64,000 bases of DNA from Papaver somniferum (lineage: Eukaryota > Streptophyta > Magnoliopsida > Ranunculales > Papaveraceae), in contig NC_039362.1 in NCBI RefSeq assembly GCF_003573695.1, positions 3,260,929 to 3,324,928 on the forward strand. The letters run 5' to 3'. The notes under the pieces are model-generated. The model searched no databases. It was not told the origin of the DNA and saw only the letters and a list, made by a program, of their open reading frames with translations. This document shows positions 33,360-43,713 of this stretch, piece by piece. The translations under genes and the position numbers were made by a program. The first letter of the stretch is position 1. Every line of letters starts with the position of its first letter.

Positions 33360-34501
33360 AGGAGAACTCTAGCAACTGGGAAACCTAATCCCCACACCTC
33401 ATGTGTGATACTAGTTGTATTAGCTAGAGTCGATTCTACTTTAACCTTAGGTTTCTTCTCGAGACCCTTTTGGTTAACGACTTGAAGACTTTATTGGGAT
33501 TGTGAATCCAAACCCAGCTATTTTCTCTGTAGTTGCCTGATCTGAACTTGTTGTTTCTATCGTATTTGAGTACAATCGTAAGATTGGCTTGAGATTGATT
33601 TCTCCGATAGGCAAGACATACAAGTAGTAACAAACATCTTCGTCTCGTCGTTTGTGATTCCACAGTAACTTGTTTCGCTAGTCGATTAAGTTTATTATGA
33701 GGTGATTGATAATTCTAGGATGTTCTTCGTGAATATAAGTCTATGTTATCAATTGGTTCATGTTCACCTTGATTTATCAAAAGACGGAACAAAAACTCGT
33801 AGGTATTTCTGTGGGAGACAAATTTATTTATTACCGTAGAATTTTCTGTGTGATACATATTTGTTTATTAAAGCCTTCGACTTTGGGTCGTAGCAACTCT
33901 TAGTTGTGGGTGAGATCAACTAAGGGAATCAAGTGCGCAGTATCCTGCTGGGATCAGAGATGTAATGAGCGCAATAGTATCTTGGATCAGTGTGAGATTG
34001 ATTGAGTTTCAACTACAGTCCAGACCGAAGTTAGTTTGTAGTAGGCTAGTGTCTGTAGTGGCTTAATATAGTGTGTGTTCAATCTGGACTAGATCCCGTG
34101 GTTTTTATGCATTTGCGGTTTCCTCGTTAACAAAACTTCTAGTATCTGTGTTATTTCTTTTCCGCATCATATTTTTTTATATAACTGAAATATCACAGGT
34201 TGTGCGTTGTATCAATCAATTGTAAAATCCAACCTTTGATTTTTGATTGGAAGTTGATTGATCCTTGAACATTGGTCTTTGGTACCGTTCAAGTAATTTC
34301 TCTTGTATTCAATTAGACTCGCAGATTTCTATTTGCTTGACTAAGTATTGAATTGAGAAAGTGAGATATAACTCTTTGATATACTTTTATTAAGATTGAG
34401 TCTGACTGTCTAGTTGATTCTCTTGAAAGTATATTAGAGTTAGTCCATACATATTGCTAAGAGAAATATTGGGTGTGGTTGTTAGACCCCCACTTTTTGA
34501 A

Positions 34502-34514
34502 TTTGTATCAGAGC
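34502..34514 (+). other. Primer-binding site, one mismatch
   Basis: TTTGTATCAGAGC directly after the LTR matches the tRNA-iMet PBS TGGTATCAGAGC with a G-to-T change. AGGCAAACAC follows, as in the other copia element. Confidence 0.8.
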
Positions 34515-34567
34515 AGGCAAACACATTTAAAGACCTTATAAGTCTGTGTTTGTAGCGATCTGACTAT

Positions 34568-35393
34568 ATGGACATGAATTATATCTTTATAAACGTACCG
34601 CCATTCTTCGATGGCTCAAACTACATATGGTGGAAAATTCTATGCGTGCTTTTCTTCAAGCTCGTGATTTTCAAACATGGGTACGTGTTGTCAATGACTA
34701 TAATCATCTGGTTGATACAGAAGGAGATGTGTCTAGACCTAAGGATATAGGTGCATATACTCCAGAAGAAATTCTTGTTCCAAAGCAAAACTCTGATGGA
34801 TTAAATGTTATCATACATGCCATTACCCCAGATCTTCAGCATCATGCGACTACATGCTTAAAGTCTAAAGATGCCTAGGAAATCTTACTAACCTTATTTT
34901 CAGGGGATACCTGTGAAAAAGAAGCTAGGCTTCAAAACCTAAATTCTAACTGGGAAAACCTTTGTATGGCAGATGAAGAAACATTTGATGAGTTTAAACA
35001 CAAAGTGTCTGAAATTGTTAATGCATCCTTTGCATTTGGTAAGACTATTCCTGAAAAGGACATTGTGATGAAAATTCTCAGATCGCTGCCATCTAAATAC
35101 GATTCTAAGAATACCATCATTGAAGGAAATAACCTTGATACTCTTTCCAGAAATGTTCTGGTTGGGAAATTAAATATCTTTGATCATGAGCATACATCCA
35201 AATCTAGAAAGGATGTTGCTTTTAAAACACAAAAGAACACTAAATTACTTGATAAAAGTAAAAGTGTTTGCATCTCTGAAGATGATATTTCTGAGACTGA
35301 ATCATCAGATGAAGATCTTGACAAGTCAGCTTGTTGATCACTAAACATTTTAGGGATATTCTTTTGAAAAGAAGTAAACGGTTCTCTAGAGAT
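34568..35393 (+). pseudogene. Copia gag, interrupted
   Basis: It starts at ATG 34568 or a nearby upstream codon. PPFFDGSNYIWW is followed by a 1-nt frameshift to MRAFLQARDFQTWVRVVNDY, then LQHHATTCLKSKDA with a stop. A second open stretch (34966-35337) has FDEFKHKVSEIVNASFAFGK and KILRSLPSKYD, the UBN2-type copia gag core, and an acidic tail. After one more frameshift, KHFRDILLKRSKRFSR continues the gag up to 35393. There an inverted LTR2 fragment begins. The zinc knuckle and all of pol are missing. Confidence 0.88.
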
Positions 35394-36648
35394 TGAAAAG
35401 GCGTGGGTGCCCAAATATACGTCAAGCATAAACTTTTCCTTCCTATAAGTCCTTTCTCCGAAAGTGATTGTTTATGGACTGAGTCGAGAAAATACAACTA
35501 ATCGGTTCATACTTCGTGTGATCGTCTATGTATACGAGATCGAGATAATACAACAACGAAGTATGTTTACTTGATACGAAGTTTCAGAGTTAACCAAACA
35601 AAATAGGATTGCTTATCAAGTAAATAGGAATTAACGTTTGTATAATTTACTTTAATTATAATAAAATAATTATAAATGCGGAAATATAAAGTAAATGACA
35701 CAGCAAAATTTTTTTAGCGAGGAAACCTCAAATGCAGAAAACCCCCGGGGCCTAGTCCAGAATTGAATACTCTCAGGATTAAGCCGCTACACAAAATTAA
35801 ACCAACTTCGTATAGTTTAGACCAAGCAACTGAACCTATAGTTCACCTGTAAACAAGTCACGTACTTGGAATAATTCATTTGGTTTGTATCCAAACAGTA
35901 AAGGAACAACAAATATGTTTGGTATCAACTCTCTTCAACCAAGTGGTATGAGTTGGACAAAGGCTTTTCTGTTTATCTTAACATAAACTCTTTCGCCAGG
36001 TCCTTAGATCTATCTTATGTTCAATCACCCAAGGTAATCGTTAAGATTTTGCAATCAATACTTTTAATCACAAAGAATTGTATTGATGCCGATATACACA
36101 ACTAATCAATCCAATCTACCACAAGGATAAACCTGTTAGTAATTGGATCCTCTTTTACCGAAAAAAGTATTGTGCACACCAGAGATTTATAAACCCAAGT
36201 CAGAAATCTTCTATATATTCTTTGTCTTCAAATCTTCTTAGATCTTCAATAAACACCTGCACACAACTACTTGAATATCTTGTGATCAATCACGCACAGA
36301 ACGGAGTCTGTTAATAATGGAATATCACAAGATCGTCTTTAGCACTAACAACAGTCTACATATCCCTGTCGAAACTTCGAACTAGTTTGAGTGAATCTTA
36401 TATCAGAAGAGAAGATTCTCAAGCATAAACAACCTAGGTGCAATCAAAGTTCAACCACCGTTAGTCAATCAAATCAATAAAAAACAAAAGATAAAACGTA
36501 ATTATCTAAGCTCCCACCAACGATACTCTTACAGCTTCTCAATCCCAAAAAAGACTTTAAACTGAGCGGACGTAGGAGATCTCGCCTAATTAGGTTACTC
36601 TCCACTCCGAATCGGCGGCTTCACCAGTAACAACACAACTAGATAGCT
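35394..36648 (-). mobile_element. Inverted, truncated LTR2 copy inserted in gag
   Basis: The reverse complement starts in LTR2 at GTTACTGGTGAAGCCGCC-like sequence and runs to the LTR end CCTTTTCA at 35394. Landmarks are GGAGAGTAACCTAATTAGGC, TTGGGATTGAGAAGCT, AAGAAGATTTGAAGACAAAG and the GCATTTGCGG module (here AATGC...CGCA). The LTR end coincides exactly with the break in gag, so this was an insertion. The U3 half is lost at 36648, where unrelated gypsy LTR sequence begins. Confidence 0.85.
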
Positions 36649-36906
36649 TGTCTGCTAGTATAGAGCAATAACGTCTTCACGATGTAACAATGTTTTCTCT
36701 GACCATATAGAGGGAATATGATTCTTCAACAAGCTAATATCACTCGATCCCTCATGAATAATTAATGCTCCTAGACGATCGTACTAGTATAGAGCCATCA
36801 ATTAATTATTCCTAAATTATTAGATTCATTAACTGAATCCTCGAAAAATATTCAATGTTTTTCATAATTATTCGTTACTTCAATGCATGGCTCTTCTCAG
36901 CAGAAA
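36649..36906 (+). mobile_element. Fragment of the gypsy LTR3
   Basis: CTAGATAGCTTGTCTGCTAG, GAGCAATAACGTCTTCA, ATGCTCCTAGACGATCGTAC and GAATCCTCGAAAAATATTCA are collinear with 40687-40945, about 240-500 bp into the complete LTR at 40447. Both ends are broken: left by the LTR2 fragment, right by a jump into the antisense-gene region. Confidence 0.85.
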
Positions 36907-36949
36907 TTGAATATGCGAAGAAATACTATAAAGCATCATAATTGAATAT

Positions 36950-39036
36950 GCGAAGAAATACTTATGGCTTCTTATTCGTCGCTCAAATCAGAAATTGTTT
37001 GCTCAGCGACAGAGAACCGAAGACCATTGATACTTGATGGAGTAAAATTCTGCAACGGAATAAAAATATTGGTTTTATGATCCTAACAATGCGGGCAATA
37101 AGAAGTCGCAACAAAGGAAAATACTGAGAACTCACCAAAGAAACAACTGGGGACTTTACGGTATTAGGTAACAACTTATAAAAAAATTTCGTGCCTTCTC
37201 CGCCGTGTACAACCGCTTCAGTTTCTGAGAAATATACATGGATTCGAGGTCTTACATTACGACCATCCTGTGGTTAAATTCAACATCATAATTAGAATAC
37301 AATTCTCATAATTTTATGAAGATTATACGAAGGAACATACCTGAGAACATCCTGGAGACGATTTTCGTTTATCACCAGAGAGATACTTCAATCTTGGTCG
37401 ACCAGAAATCATCTCAGCAGAAGGAGGATCCTTCACTGGAGGCTGACCATCCCTCACGAAATCATGCAACCGCTCAAGCTGTTGATCCAAAAAGTCTACA
37501 TAACCTGGAGTTACATATGAAAATCTCTCAGACCAAGGAAACCAGTAATTACTTCCTTCCACATGGGTATGGTCTAGACGAGTCCTAAGATGCTCAGCTG
37601 ATGGCTTCCTCCTCCGAAAAGTTGGAACACACTGATCCATACCCATTTGTCGAGATGCTCTATCAATATTATATTTCTCCATTGAAATCTCTCCGTATAT
37701 AGCGGATAACAAATGACCAAGGGTGCAATTCAACATGAAAGATCTCTCGCCATCATTCAGATTCGCACCAGACGTCAAAACCATACTCTCTCCAGTATTG
37801 AAAGTCGTCAGCTGAGAAACATAAGAAGGAACGGACACCCAAGGGCGAAAGTCAAACTCAGATTCATCATGTAACACATCAATGAGGCGTGCTTTAGACC
37901 GAGGCTGCTTTGTAGACCAGTGCATAATCCTAGCATTATCTTTCTCAGAGAAGATGTGACGAGCATCAACATTCGGTCCTTGCAAATTATTACGCGTAAT
38001 AGGTGCATAATTCTTAAAATATTCCCACATCAAATCTTGAATAAACATCGTGTTGGCGTAGCATTCAATCTTCATAAATCCATTCGACACACTGGAGTCT
38101 ATAATCAAGGAGTCTAAGTTAGAATACAAAGAACCCAGGAATAGGTTACCTATTGGAAGTTTCTCACCTTGAGCCATCTTGATATCAAAAGGGATCACTA
38201 AGGGTTTCGACAAGTTTCCACTGTCTTCAAATATGTCTCTGGACAGCCATAAACATAAGAAAGCAGCAATGGGTACCATACCGTCGATGGGACTATAAGA
38301 AACCTCGTATTTTGGCCACTAGCGCGTTAACCAGTGAGCATAGCAACCTTTGCTGCCAGACGCCTTGTTCACTTCCTCCATTGTAGCTGTCAAGATGTTC
38401 AAAACTGCAGTCTCCTCATCTGAAATATTCCAAGGGAAATTTCCCGTGATTGGGAGATGCAACAAGGCAACCACGTCCTCTAAGGTGATGGTAAACTCTC
38501 CACATCTACATATGAAGGTATGAGTGGGAATGCACCAACGAGCAAGTAGAGCCACAATACCTCTCGCATCATGAAAAATGAACAAGTCTCCAGAGGCTTG
38601 AATAGCTCTTGTCACTTGTGCCTGATTGAGCATAGCCCTGACATGAGGAAAACCCAGCATATGCCTTGCCCATCCAGATAATTTTTCCAGAGGTCGTTGA
38701 GAAAGCTTAAACTCTATGATTGACACAAAGAAAATCCCTCGTTCAAGATAAAACCGGATCACTATGTTAGGAGTCATCAATTTCTTCTGAGTAACATTTC
38801 TGGGATTTATCAGAAGACAATACGCTGGAGATTTGAGACGTTTTTCAGTTCCCAGCTGAACCTCAAAAAACGCATCATCTATATTCGGAACATTCTTAAT
38901 TCCAGGGGTTTCATATTCTTCTTCGCCAACAGAAGTATCATCCATACATGTTTCATCTATGGAGATGTCATTATCAACGTACATTTCATCCCTCGAAGCA
39001 TCATTAGCTTGGGAATCAGACATCCTTGCGAAGTAG
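36950..39036 (-). pseudogene. Antisense PMD gene, copy 1 (exons 1-3, incomplete)
   Basis: Exon 1 runs from the acceptor CAG at 39039-39037 through ATG 39023 to the donor CAG|GTATGT at 37341. It encodes an acidic N-terminus, LSGWARHMLGFPHVRAMLNQ, FTITLEDVVALLHLPITGNF (PMD core), one in-frame TAG at 38321-38319, then VPIAAFLCLWLSRDIF and WVSVPSYVSQL. Exon 2 (37267-37136) is 44 codons, phase 0 at both ends (RPRIHVYFSETEAVV). Exon 3 starts at 37049 (FTPSSINGLRFSVAEQTISD). The later exons are missing because of a deletion near 36906. PMD proteins are linked to silencing and to transposons. Antisense ORFs downstream of pol are known in Tat-type elements. Confidence 0.75.
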
Positions 39037-39524
39037 CTGTAAAGTTCACATTATATCCTACTTCATCATCCGGATATGAACTTCAACAAGATGATGGAAT
39101 CATGCAAATGGAAATACTAGCATATACAAAATGGTAATTCTTAACTCTTACTTTTTTACGATTCCACTAATAGTTGTGATGGTAATCCAAGAGTTAACAC
39201 CTCAAAAATCGTTCGTTTCTTCGAAAACTGCAAGAGACGAATAAAACTCAGATTTTACATAAAATCATAGACACAATTTTCATAGTGTAAACATCCACAA
39301 CTGAACTATGAAATTTATACCAAGACAATATTTCATCATAAATAAGTTGTCTAATTACGAAGGTTACTCAAAGCCCACGTTTTGATTTTACAAAGCAATA
39401 ATTAATTACTCACGTAAATTTCCAATTTTTTTTCTACTGAGAACAAACTCATGTGAATAAAATATGTCTTCATATTTTGCATAATATGTCACGGCTACAT
39501 ATATATATATATTTTTTTTTATTT

Positions 39525-39790
39525 TCCTTCGTATGGGCGTTTTTCTTTAAAACGAAGGTTTATGAAAGCTCATATATTTTGTGATAAAATCTTGGTTCCC
39601 ATGAAAGCTCATAAAAAAATTTTATCACTGGACACAAGTATATATATATATATATATAACTTTTTCCTTCGTACTATCGTCATTCTTTAAAACGAGTGTT
39701 TATTTCGGTTTTGTGAAAATTCACACCTTTTATGATAAACCCTTGGTTCTCATGAAAGCTCATAAACAAAGTTTTATCACTGGACCTAGG
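39525..39790. repeat. Two-copy ~135 bp imperfect tandem repeat
   Basis: Each copy has TTTCCTTCGTA, TCTTTAAAACGA.GGTTTAT, TTTTATGATAAA-type text, CTTGGTTCYCATGAAAGCTC and TTTTATCACTGGAC, separated by a (TA)n tract at about 39638-39658. The same arrangement is at 63111-63376. Confidence 0.75.
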
Positions 39791-40142
39791 TCTATGCATA
39801 AAAAAAAATTCCTCATAAATCAGGGATTATTATTAATTTCTCAAACTAATAGTCGAATGAACATACGTTTTCAAAAACAAGGGTTTTCAACAAAACTTAC
39901 ACTCATATATGCATATGTATATAATTTTATAATGATCAAGGCATGAAAAACTCATGAAACTCATAAACTTCAGCAAACAAATTTTTTTTTACGTACCTAG
40001 TCGACGCCGGCCGGTGGTGCGGCGGTCGGACAACAACGAACTCCGGCGGAATTTTTTTCTCCTGTTACAGACGTGAAGGAGATGAGGAAGTGATAAATAT
40101 GGTGGCCGGTTGTTGAGGTGAAATAAAAAAAAGGGATTAATT

Positions 40143-40151
40143 CCTTTTATA
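40143..40151 (-). promoter_or_regulatory. TATA box of the antisense PMD gene (copy 1)
   Basis: TATAAAAGG on the minus strand would place a start about 30 bases on, just before the pyrimidine-rich, GC-rich leader exon. It is repeated at 63729-63737 in copy 2. Confidence 0.45.
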
Positions 40152-40431
40152 TCAAATTTTATTTCCAAAACCTAATTCCACAAGGATTTCCTTATTGGGC
40201 CCGACCCGCGAATCCTAAACGACCAAGGTCCCGTCATCAAAATCAGCGGTTCAACACCAATTTATGCTCGTTAGATGATTCTTTATCATTCCACGGGGAT
40301 CTTCATTCAAGTCGTGGTTTGCTCGTACTATCAAAAATCCGGTAACGTACGACTAAGTTCAATTGCTTATATTGTTTATGACCGGAAAATCACCATTTGA
40401 TGCTGACTGAGGAACATGATTGTTCCTCACT

Positions 40432-40446
40432 AAGCAGGGGACTTAA
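40432..40446 (+). other. Polypurine tract of the gypsy (LTR3) element
   Basis: AAGCAGGGGACTTAA directly precedes the LTR start TGTAG at 40447. A purine-rich AGGGGA block before the 3' LTR is the expected plus-strand primer. Confidence 0.7.
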
Positions 40447-41159
40447 TGTAGATGGTGTATTTTCGACAATGGATAAAATTGTAAACCCATAATTATACAA
40501 ACTTTTGATCCAGCAATCAGACGAGAGTATTGAGACTCATGTCTCTCATCAAATCTCTGACTGAGAATACTGTCTCTCAGAGTATATGCGGATATGTAGT
40601 CTCTCAGCTGAGGCAACGACATATCTCATGAATGCTGAGCAATTTTAGTAATTACTTCTATATAGAATCACAATATTAGACGGCTCCTAGACAGCTTGCC
40701 TGCTAGTATAGAGCAATAACGTCTTCAGGATGTAACAATGTTTTCCCTGACCATATAGAGGGAATATGATGCTTCAACAAGCTCATATCACTCGATCCCT
40801 CCTGAATAATTAATGCTCCTAGACGATCGTACTAGTATAGACCCATCAATTAATTATTCCTAAATTATTAGATTCATTCACTGAATCCTCGAAAAATATT
40901 CAATGTTTTTCATAATATTTCGTTACTTAAATTCATGTCTCTTCTCACCAGAATTCCATGGATTAGTAATAAATATTCAACACGCAGGCGTCTGAGTTAC
41001 CTTCGAGTAATCCCCGACTCAAATGGTGCAAGTGTAGTCAACAATGATGCACTAGCAATCACCTGAAAGCACGAATAAGTATTTCAAAATACGACGAGAT
41101 GATGAACCTATGCAAAATAGGAAAGAAAATAATAAACAATAAAATATTGACCAAGGCGC

Positions 41160-42200
41160 TGGGGATTAGGCCCACCGTCCGGCCGGCCATGCCTTGACAA
41201 GTCCCACGCCCAGTTTTATATTTTTTTTCATATATTTGTTATTTTCCTTGATCTTATGTAAATCTTTTCATTTGAACAAATATCTTTCGTTTTAAAGGAA
41301 CTCCTCAGTTTCATGGTGTTTCCTTCGCATCAAGAAAATAATATAAAATTAAAAAAAATGTCGTGGGACCGTGTTCATTGGCCAACCGGCCATGCCTTGA
41401 TCCTGGCCGACCCCACACCTCATGGTTCCTCTTTATTTAATTTATATTTCCCTAATCTCATGAAAACTCCTTAATCTCATGGTATTTCCTTCAAACCATG
41501 GGAAAAATAATATAAAATTAGGAAAACTCGTGGGACCGGGCCCTAGCCGGCCAGCCATGCCTTAGACGGTCCCACACACCCCTTTATTTTTATTATTATT
41601 ATTTTTATATTTCGTTGATCCCATAAAATTCCTTGATTTCATGGTATTTCCTTCAAATTATGAAAATTCTTTCAAATCATGGAAATAATACATAAAATTA
41701 GGGAAAACGCAGGGACCGGGCCCTAGCCGGCCGACCATGCTCAAAGCCGGTCCCACACGCCCTTATTTTTTATTATTAATATTATTTTTTCCTTGATCCC
41801 ATGGAAACTCCTTCACTTCAAGGAAACTCCTTAATTTCAATAAAACTCCTTGATTTCATGATATTTCCATAAAATCATGAAAAATAATATAAAATTAGAA
41901 AAAGAGCCATGGGACCGTGGCTATTGGATGGCCTGCCATGCCTTGGCCTCATCCTGTGCCACGCTTCATGATTCCTTCATTTTATAATTATTTTAATTCA
42001 TCTCATAAAGTTTCCTCAGTTTCATCGAAAACCCTAATTTCGTCATATTTTGCCAAATGGTTGCTCAAACGCACGCAAGAAAATATCAAAATTCTCAGAA
42101 TTGAAACACGGACATTTTGACGAAGGGACCATGTTACCTTGACCGACCAAGGTTGGACCTTTGGCTTGCAAGGATCCGGTCCCACGTATTTTCATGATTT
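41160..42200 (+). repeat. Tandem repeats of ~165-203 bp within LTR3
   Basis: The GCCATGCC core recurs at 41186, 41389, 41554, 41734 (ACCATGC) and 41935, each after a GGGACCG...GCCGG block and before CCCACRC, then a T-rich patch and CTTCATTTCATGG-like text. A sixth, more diverged unit starts at about 42120. GC-rich cores alternate with AT-rich spacers. Confidence 0.8.
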
Positions 42201-43238
42201 GACCTAATGTGCGCAATTGCACGTATTAGATCCAAAACTCTTCCAAATAATTTTGGAATTTCATAGAATGATCGTCATTAAATCCCGTGACCACCCACCG
42301 CTGGTTTCATGACCCCTTGGTAAGTCTCTCACATCTTCAAAATTAATTAGGTTTTATCACCTAAGGCTCAGACGAGCATTATTTTAATAAATGATTAAAA
42401 TCAGTGTTTGATCATCCTTTCACCAACTCTTCAGGAGATCGTGGTATTTGCTCACTCGAGCATATGGGCGCTACATGGTCAACCCATGATCCCATGTAGC
42501 TGGTACCTCCTTCATTCCATGGTTAATTTTCAATAAACCATCAAATGGCCATCAATTGATCGAATTAGGGTTTCTGAGTCCAAGGATCATAATTCCAAAT
42601 TCGAATGAACGCTAATAATTTTACGACGATCTCATGATGAGAATTTTATTAATTATGCTCGATTCAATTACCAGTATTTTAAATTAATGTTTTATTTGGT
42701 CACGCTACCAATAATTCATAAGATGACCAACACCTGCTCAGATGAGCAATATTTGCTCAAACTAAGGAATGATGGTCTGACTGCCAATGTTCAACAATTC
42801 ATCGAATGAGCAATATTTGCTCACGTTAACTATCAACGTTCATTCATGCATTATACCTCTGTCTCAACATACATGTTCAATTCATGAGTCTCATAACATT
42901 TTCAAATTATGTTCGACTCAACAAATACAAGGACTCATCGTCCCATGAAGTCATGAAGTCATCAACTGAATAATTAATCACGAGACGTCAATCGTGTCAC
43001 ATGGGGGGATATTAACTAGGGTTTTGGTCTGGCGGTCTATGGCACGTGTGTTCATACACATGATGAGAATGTGAGCAATTCGTGAAATTAGTTGAAGGAG
43101 ATAACAAAGTAGTGGACGAAAAATCGACCAAGTCTCCGCACGATGAGCAACTGGTTTTAACACGATTTCTATTTCCCCACTCTTTGATTCCATCAACTAT
43201 CACACTTCATGAAATCATGGTGTTTACAATTCTAGCAA

Positions 43239-43246
43239 TATAAATA
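43239..43246 (+). promoter_or_regulatory. LTR TATA box (LTR3)
   Basis: TATAAATA in AGCAATATAAATAAGTC lies about 150 bases before the LTR end, a normal U3/R position for a gypsy promoter. Confidence 0.55.
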
Positions 43247-43393
43247 AGTCTTTGTATCATGATTGAATACAGAATAATCTCACGTAAAATAGACAACACG
43301 AGATTAACAATTCAACATCTGAGCAATTACTCTCAACAGAGAAAATTCAATCATTCAGAACTTATCTTATTCAGAATACACAACACACCTACA

Positions 43394-43713
43394 ATGTTTG
43401 GTTACCGTTGATTTCACACATTTCTCAGCTTCCTTCCTATAGATCGACCCATCCTCTTTTGTGACCGAATTTACTATGGAACGACCATTGTCTTGGTTTA
43501 GGCTGGAGTACTACAGACTGATCTCTCGAATTCAAAGCACTCTTTTCTTGCAGTGCATCTATGTGAGGTTGAACATTTCGCTCGGTTCAAGGAGTCTCCT
43601 CCATATGGTCGTCTCCTCAATCCCGTAAAAACCAGCAAATCGTTTTTCCCGATCTACATATTGTCGACCACGGTGAGAGATCATTCTCTCGGTTGCAATC
43701 TCAATTTCACAAG
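43394..43713 (+). other. Leader between LTR3 and gag
   Basis: About 320 bases with no open frame lie between the LTR and the first good ATG (43714). Confidence 0.6.
43399..43416 (+). other. Probable primer-binding site, diverged
   Basis: TGGTTACCGTTG lies five bases after the LTR end. It resembles the Tat/Athila-type PBS TGGCGCCGTTGCC with changes at the GCG. The assignment is tentative. Confidence 0.4.

Larger units (their letters stand above)
32185..34500 (+). mobile_element. Full-length 5' LTR of a copia element (LTR1 family)
   Basis: It starts TGTTAGTGATCAAAAC at 32185 and ends GACCCCCACTTTTTGA (CA end mutated to GA) at 34500, about 2.3 kb. The right boundary is fixed by the primer-binding site that follows. 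The left boundary is inferred from the TG start and continuous family sequence. It has a TATA box at 33353-33359, an iterated (A)GTnCGC(G/A)TACC motif at 32724-32881 and the GCATTTGCGGTTTCCTCGTT module near 34110. Truncated relatives lie at 4167-5484 and 15334-15795. Confidence 0.82.
39037..40446 (-). other. Promoter, 5'-UTR exon and intron of antisense PMD gene copy 1
   Basis: On the minus strand a TATA box (TATAAAAGG, 40151-40143) is followed by a GC-rich, pyrimidine-starting exon of about 120 bases. It ends GACTAG|GTACGT at 39997, then an AT-rich ~960 bp intron ends TTTACAG at 39037, 13 bases before ATG. This is a credible TATA, leader exon and intron arrangement. The intron contains a two-copy ~135 bp repeat. 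The plus-strand end at 40432-40446 is the polypurine tract of the gypsy element. Confidence 0.55.
40447..43393 (+). mobile_element. Complete gypsy LTR (LTR3 family), shared by two tandem elements
   Basis: TGTAG at 40447 and CTACA at 43389-43393 are perfect inverted termini, giving a 2947 bp LTR. It is preceded by a PPT and followed by a PBS-like sequence and gag, so it serves as 3' LTR for the element on its left and 5' LTR for the one on its right. It contains about five 165-203 bp tandem units (41160-42200) and a TATA box at 43239-43246. The only other piece in the window is 36649-36906. The right element's own 3' LTR would start beyond 64000. Confidence 0.78.

Noticed and set aside
37316..37588. 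Plus-strand frame repeated at 60902-61174
   Set aside because: It lies opposite PMD exon 1 and is explained by that exon's codon pattern. The repetition simply reflects the duplicated region.
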